Shown piece after piece: positions 60,401 to 64,000 of a stretch of 64,000 bases of DNA; position 1 is the first letter of the stretch, and the number at the start of each line of letters is the position of its first letter. The notes beneath the pieces are model-generated. The model was not told the origin of the DNA and made no database searches. It was given only the letters and a program-made list of their open reading frames with translations. The stretch lies in NCBI GenBank assembly GCA_025200525.1, contig CM045758.1:226278767-226342766 (forward strand), written 5' to 3'. The DNA comes from Camellia lanceoleosa (Eukaryota > Streptophyta > Magnoliopsida > Ericales > Theaceae). A program made the position numbers and the translations under genes.

Positions 60401-63400
60401 GCTTTATCAAATGTGATATTTTGGCGATCGACTGCTTTTGTGCAGATTACACTCGCGCTTATTTTGCGATCGCGACTGCTTTTGTGCGCTTTACACTGCT
60501 TATTTTATGCGATCGACTGCTTTTGTGCGCTTTACACTCGCTTATTTTGCGCAGCTACTGCTTTTGTGCGCTTATCACTGCTACTATTTTAAGCGATCGT
60601 GACTGCTTTTGTGCAGCTTTATCACTTGCTATTTTGCGATCGACTGCTTTTGCACTTTACAACGCTTATTTTGGGCATCGTGACCGCTTTTGTGCGCTTT
60701 ATCAAACGAAGCTATTTTGGCGATCGCACTGACCGGTTTGTGCAGATACACTCGCTTATTTTATGCCAAGATCAGTAATGTTTTCAGGTGCTTTACACTC
60801 GCGCTTATTATGCGATCGCGACCGCTTTTGTGCACTTACACTCATTGCTTATTGGGCGATTGCATCGCTTTTGTGCGCTTTATCAAACGCGCTTATTTTA
60901 CATCGTGACCGCTTTTGTGCAATTTTACAATTTTACGCCGCTTATTTCGCGATCGACCGCTTTTGTGCGCTTTATCAAACGCTCTATTTTGTGCAACAGA
61001 CTATTTTGTGCGCTTTACACTGGCTTATTTTGGCGAACGACCGCTTTTTTGCAGCTTGATCAAACGCGTTATTTTGCGCGACGACTGTTGTGCAATTTAC
61101 ACTGCGCTTATTTTGCTCAACAGACTGCTTTTGTGCGGTCTACACTGCACTATTTTCGGCACAAGACTATTTTTTGGCTTTACACTCAAGGCTATTATGG
61201 CGCGATCGCTTTGACCGCGTCACACACTCGCTTATTTGGCGCTGGCCGACTATTTTGTGCGCTTTATCAAACACGCTATTTTGGCGATCGCACTGTTTTT
61301 TGTCGCTTACACTCGCTTATTTTGCGCGTACAAGACCGCTTTTGTGTAGTTTATAACGCGCTATTTTGCGATCGCACCGCTTTTGTGCGCTTTATCAAAC
61401 GCGCTATTTTGCACATCGTGACTGCTTCGCAATTTACACACGAGCTATTTTGGCGATCGTGACTGTTGTGCAGTTTACACTCGCGCTTATTTTGCTCAAC
61501 AAGACACTTTTGTGTAGTCTACACTCAGATTATTTTGGCGATAAGACTATTTGCGGCTTTACACTCAAGGCTTATTATGCGAATGCATCAAGCTGCGCAA
61601 CACACTCGCTATTTGGCGCTGTCAAGACTATTTTGTGCCGCTGATCAAACACGCTTATTTTGGCGCGATCGTGACTGCTTTTGTGCCGCTTATACACTGC
61701 TTATTTTGCGCGATCCAAGCTTTTGTGCTTTACATCATGCTTATTTTGGCGATCGCGACTGCTTTTGTATGCTTTACACTCGCTTATTTTGCACATCGAC
61801 TGCTTTTGTGCGCTTACACTGCGCTATTTTGCGATCGTATAATTTTGCAGCTTTACACTCAAGGCTTATTTTATGCGCGCAAGACTGCTTTTGTGGCTTT
61901 TACACTCGCGCTTATTTTATGACGCTCTATTTTGTCAGTTTTACACTCTGCTATTTTACGATCGCACTGCTTTTGTGCAGCTTATCAAACGCTACGCTTA
62001 TTTTGCGCGACCGCACTGCTTTGTGCGCTTTATCAAACGCTTATTTTTGGCGATCGCATTGTTTTGCGCAGATTACACTCGCGCCATTTTGCGCAGCCGC
62101 GACTGCTTTTGTGCGCTTTACACTCCCGCTTATTTTGGCGCTGGGCCGTGACTATTTTGTGCGCTTACACTCGCGATATTCTCAAGAAGACAATCGCTTT
62201 TGTGGAGATTACACTCGCTAATTTTAAGACGCACTCTTTTGTGCTTTTATGCTTTCGCTTATTTTGTGCATCGTGACTATTTTGTGCATTATCAAACGCG
62301 CTTATTTTGTGCATCGTGACCGCTTTTGTGTAGATTACACTGCGCCTATTTTGGCGATCAAGACTGCTTTTGTGTAGTTTATAATCGCGCTTATTTTGGC
62401 GATCGTGACTGCTTTGTGCTTTATCAAACGCGCTATTTTATGATCGCATCGCTTTACGCAAATATACTTGCGCTTATTTTGCTCAACAAGCACAGCTTTT
62501 GTGTAGTCTAGACTGATTATTTTGCGCTATAAGACCGCTTTTTTGCGCTTACACTGCATATTATGCGAATGCACGCTTTGTGCGCACACTCTCGCTATTT
62601 TGGCGCGCCGCACTATTTTGTGCCGCTTATCAAACACGCTTATTTTGGCGATCGCATCGCTTTTGTGCCGCTTACACTCGCGCTTATTTTGCGCAATAAG
62701 ACCGTTTTGTGCGATTACACTGCGCTTATTTTGGCGATCGCGACTGCTTTTGTATAATTACACTCGCGATATTTTGCACATCGCGACCGTTTTGTGCGCT
62801 TTACACTCGGCTTATTTTATGATCGCATAATTTTGTGCGCTTTACACTCAAGGCTTATTTTGTGCAAATAAGACTGCTTTGTGCTTTTACACTCGCTTAT
62901 TTTATGACGCCTCTATTTTGTGCGCTTACACTCTTGCTATTTTGGCGATCGACTGCTTTTGTGTAGCTTATCAAACGCGATTTTATGACCGTGACTATTT
63001 TGTGCGCTTTATCAAACGCTTATTTTATGATCGCATTGTTTTGCGCAGACACACTCACGCTTATTTTGGCGCGATCGTGACTATTTTGTGCGCTTACACT
63101 GCGCTTATTTTGGCGCAGCGACAATCGCTTTTGTGGAGCTTACACTCGCGCAATTTTGGCGCGTGACCGTTGCGGCTGCGACGCTCTCGCTATTTTGTGC
63201 ATCGCACTATTTTGTGCAGTTTATCAAACGCGTTATTTTGGCGATCGTGACCGCTTTTGTGCGATTACACTCGCGCCAGCCAAGACTATTTTGTGCGCTT
63301 TACACTGCGCTTATTTTGCGATCGCACTGCTTTTGTGCGCTTTATGAACGCGCTTATTTTGGCGATCACACCGTTTTCGTGCATACACGCGCTATTTTGG

Positions 63401-64000
63401 CGATCGTGACTGCTTTTGTGATGTTTACACACTCGCTTATTTTATGATCGTGACTGCTTTTGTGCGCTTTATCAAACGCTTATTTTATGATCGCACACTT
63501 TTGTGCGCTTTACACTCGCTATTTTATGATCGTGACCGCTTTTGTGCTGTTTACTCTCGCTTATTTTGCGAGCGCGACTGCTTTTGTGCAGCTTAACACT
63601 GCGCTTATTTTGGCGATCGTGACTGCTTTTGTGCGCTTTATCAAACGTGATATTTTGTTCATCGTGACCGCTTTTGTGCGTTTTTATCGGCATTGCTTTT
63701 GCGACGCATCGCGCTTTTGTGCGCTTTTGCAAACGCTTATTTTGGGCATCGTATAATTTTGTGCGCTACACTCGCTTATTTTGGCGCAGAGACTTTTGTA
63801 CACTCGCTTATTTTGGCGATCGTGACTATTTTGTGCCGCTTACACTCATGCTATTTTGCGATCGACCGCTTTTGTGCGCTTATCAAACGCCTCTATTTTG
63901 GCGATCGTGACCGCTTTTGTGCGCTTTATCAAACGAGCTATTTTTGGCGATCGTGACCGCTTTTGTGCAATTACACTCGCTTACTTTTGCGCAATGCAAT
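60401..64000 (+). repeat. Satellite block, type B with TATCAAACGC variant (type C)
   Basis: From about 60,405 many monomers have TTTATCAAACGC in place of TTTATCACTCGC. The variant is not apparent further left. Decay is greater (for example GCTCAACAAGAC forms near 61,490). The array is still running at base 64,000. Confidence 0.75.

Larger units (their letters stand above)
42997..64000 (+). repeat. 42/43-bp GC-rich satellite array, at least 21 kb, open at window end
   Basis: Head-to-tail monomers with landmarks TTTATCACTCGCGC, TATTTTGCGCATCGCAC and TGTTTTGTGCAG. The 43-bp form has TTATCAC, the 42-bp form TTACAC. The array continues to the last base, so its full size is unknown; by length it holds about 490 monomers here. 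Only one foreign insertion was seen (48,728-48,975). The forward strand of the main early monomer lacks stop codons in all frames, which explains ORFs of up to 528 codons with Cys/His/Phe-rich 43-residue periodicity; none resembles a known protein. I do not recognise this satellite family. Confidence 0.95.

Noticed and set aside
49846..63956. Many 60-250 codon ORFs (FCALYHSRLF-type repeats) as genes
   Set aside because: Same satellite, different frames; no start context, no domain, no frame conservation.
49846..63960. Cyanobacterial origin because of GCGATCGC (HIP1-like) palindromes
   Set aside because: The palindrome is part of a tandem monomer; the surroundings are clearly plant nuclear DNA.
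42997..64000. CRISPR array
   Set aside because: Repeats are contiguous monomers without unique spacers, in a plant genome context.

Overview
The window is a stretch of plant nuclear DNA, most likely from a eudicot. It is AT-rich and dominated by transposable elements. It holds one apparently intact host gene, with spliced exons and a plant-type NUDIX hydrolase product, and it ends in at least 21 kb of GC-rich minisatellite-like satellite that runs off the right edge. No rRNA, tRNA, CRISPR or bacterial-type operon is visible.

Left part (1-8.4 kb): the 3' two thirds of a Ty3/gypsy retrotransposon of the Tat type, plus strand. It shows decayed protease, reverse transcriptase, two successive RNase H domains and integrase, then a short tandem-repeat zone, then a long antisense ORF ('putative gypsy type transposon' domain plus coiled coil), then the 3' LTR. 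Next come a hAT/DUF659 transposase C-terminal fragment, a MITE, unassigned DNA with an LTR-like TATA region, a MULE-like element with an 11-bp target duplication (13.5-14.4 kb), and a decayed Helitron PIF1-type helicase (16.1-17.4 kb, minus strand). The helicase is abutted by a second MULE-like element with a perfect 9-bp duplication.

Middle (19.4-37 kb): a solo LTR (19,387-25,035, flanks CATTG) contains a second, nested solo LTR (20,749-23,123, flanks AACAT). After it come a probable SINE, an 852-bp fold-back element, and then the host gene: a NUDT13-like NUDIX hydrolase with five coding exons (28,158-33,222) and a 5'UTR intron. Its 3.1-kb first coding-region intron carries a triplicated 385-bp block and a MITE. 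Downstream lies a three-copy tandem array of ~543-bp units with SINE-like and MITE-like parts.

Right part (37.7-64 kb): a second Tat element in the opposite orientation. It has an LTR with a minus-strand TATA, a decayed antisense-type ORF on the plus strand interrupted by a MITE, a ~119-bp tandem repeat, and another ORF C-terminal fragment. About 90 bp further on, a 42/43-bp satellite begins (~42,997) and fills the rest of the window. The satellite has at least three monomer types arranged in blocks, about 1.03-kb higher-order repeats, a ~1-kb internal duplication and one MITE insertion. Its forward strand lacks stop codons in the commonest early monomer, so it produces long but spurious Cys-rich reading frames.

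The NUDIX gene is the only locus I regard as a functional protein-coding gene. Everything else is transposon, transposon debris or tandem repeat. The satellite, and its position where Tat elements keep their tandem repeats, is the most interesting feature.
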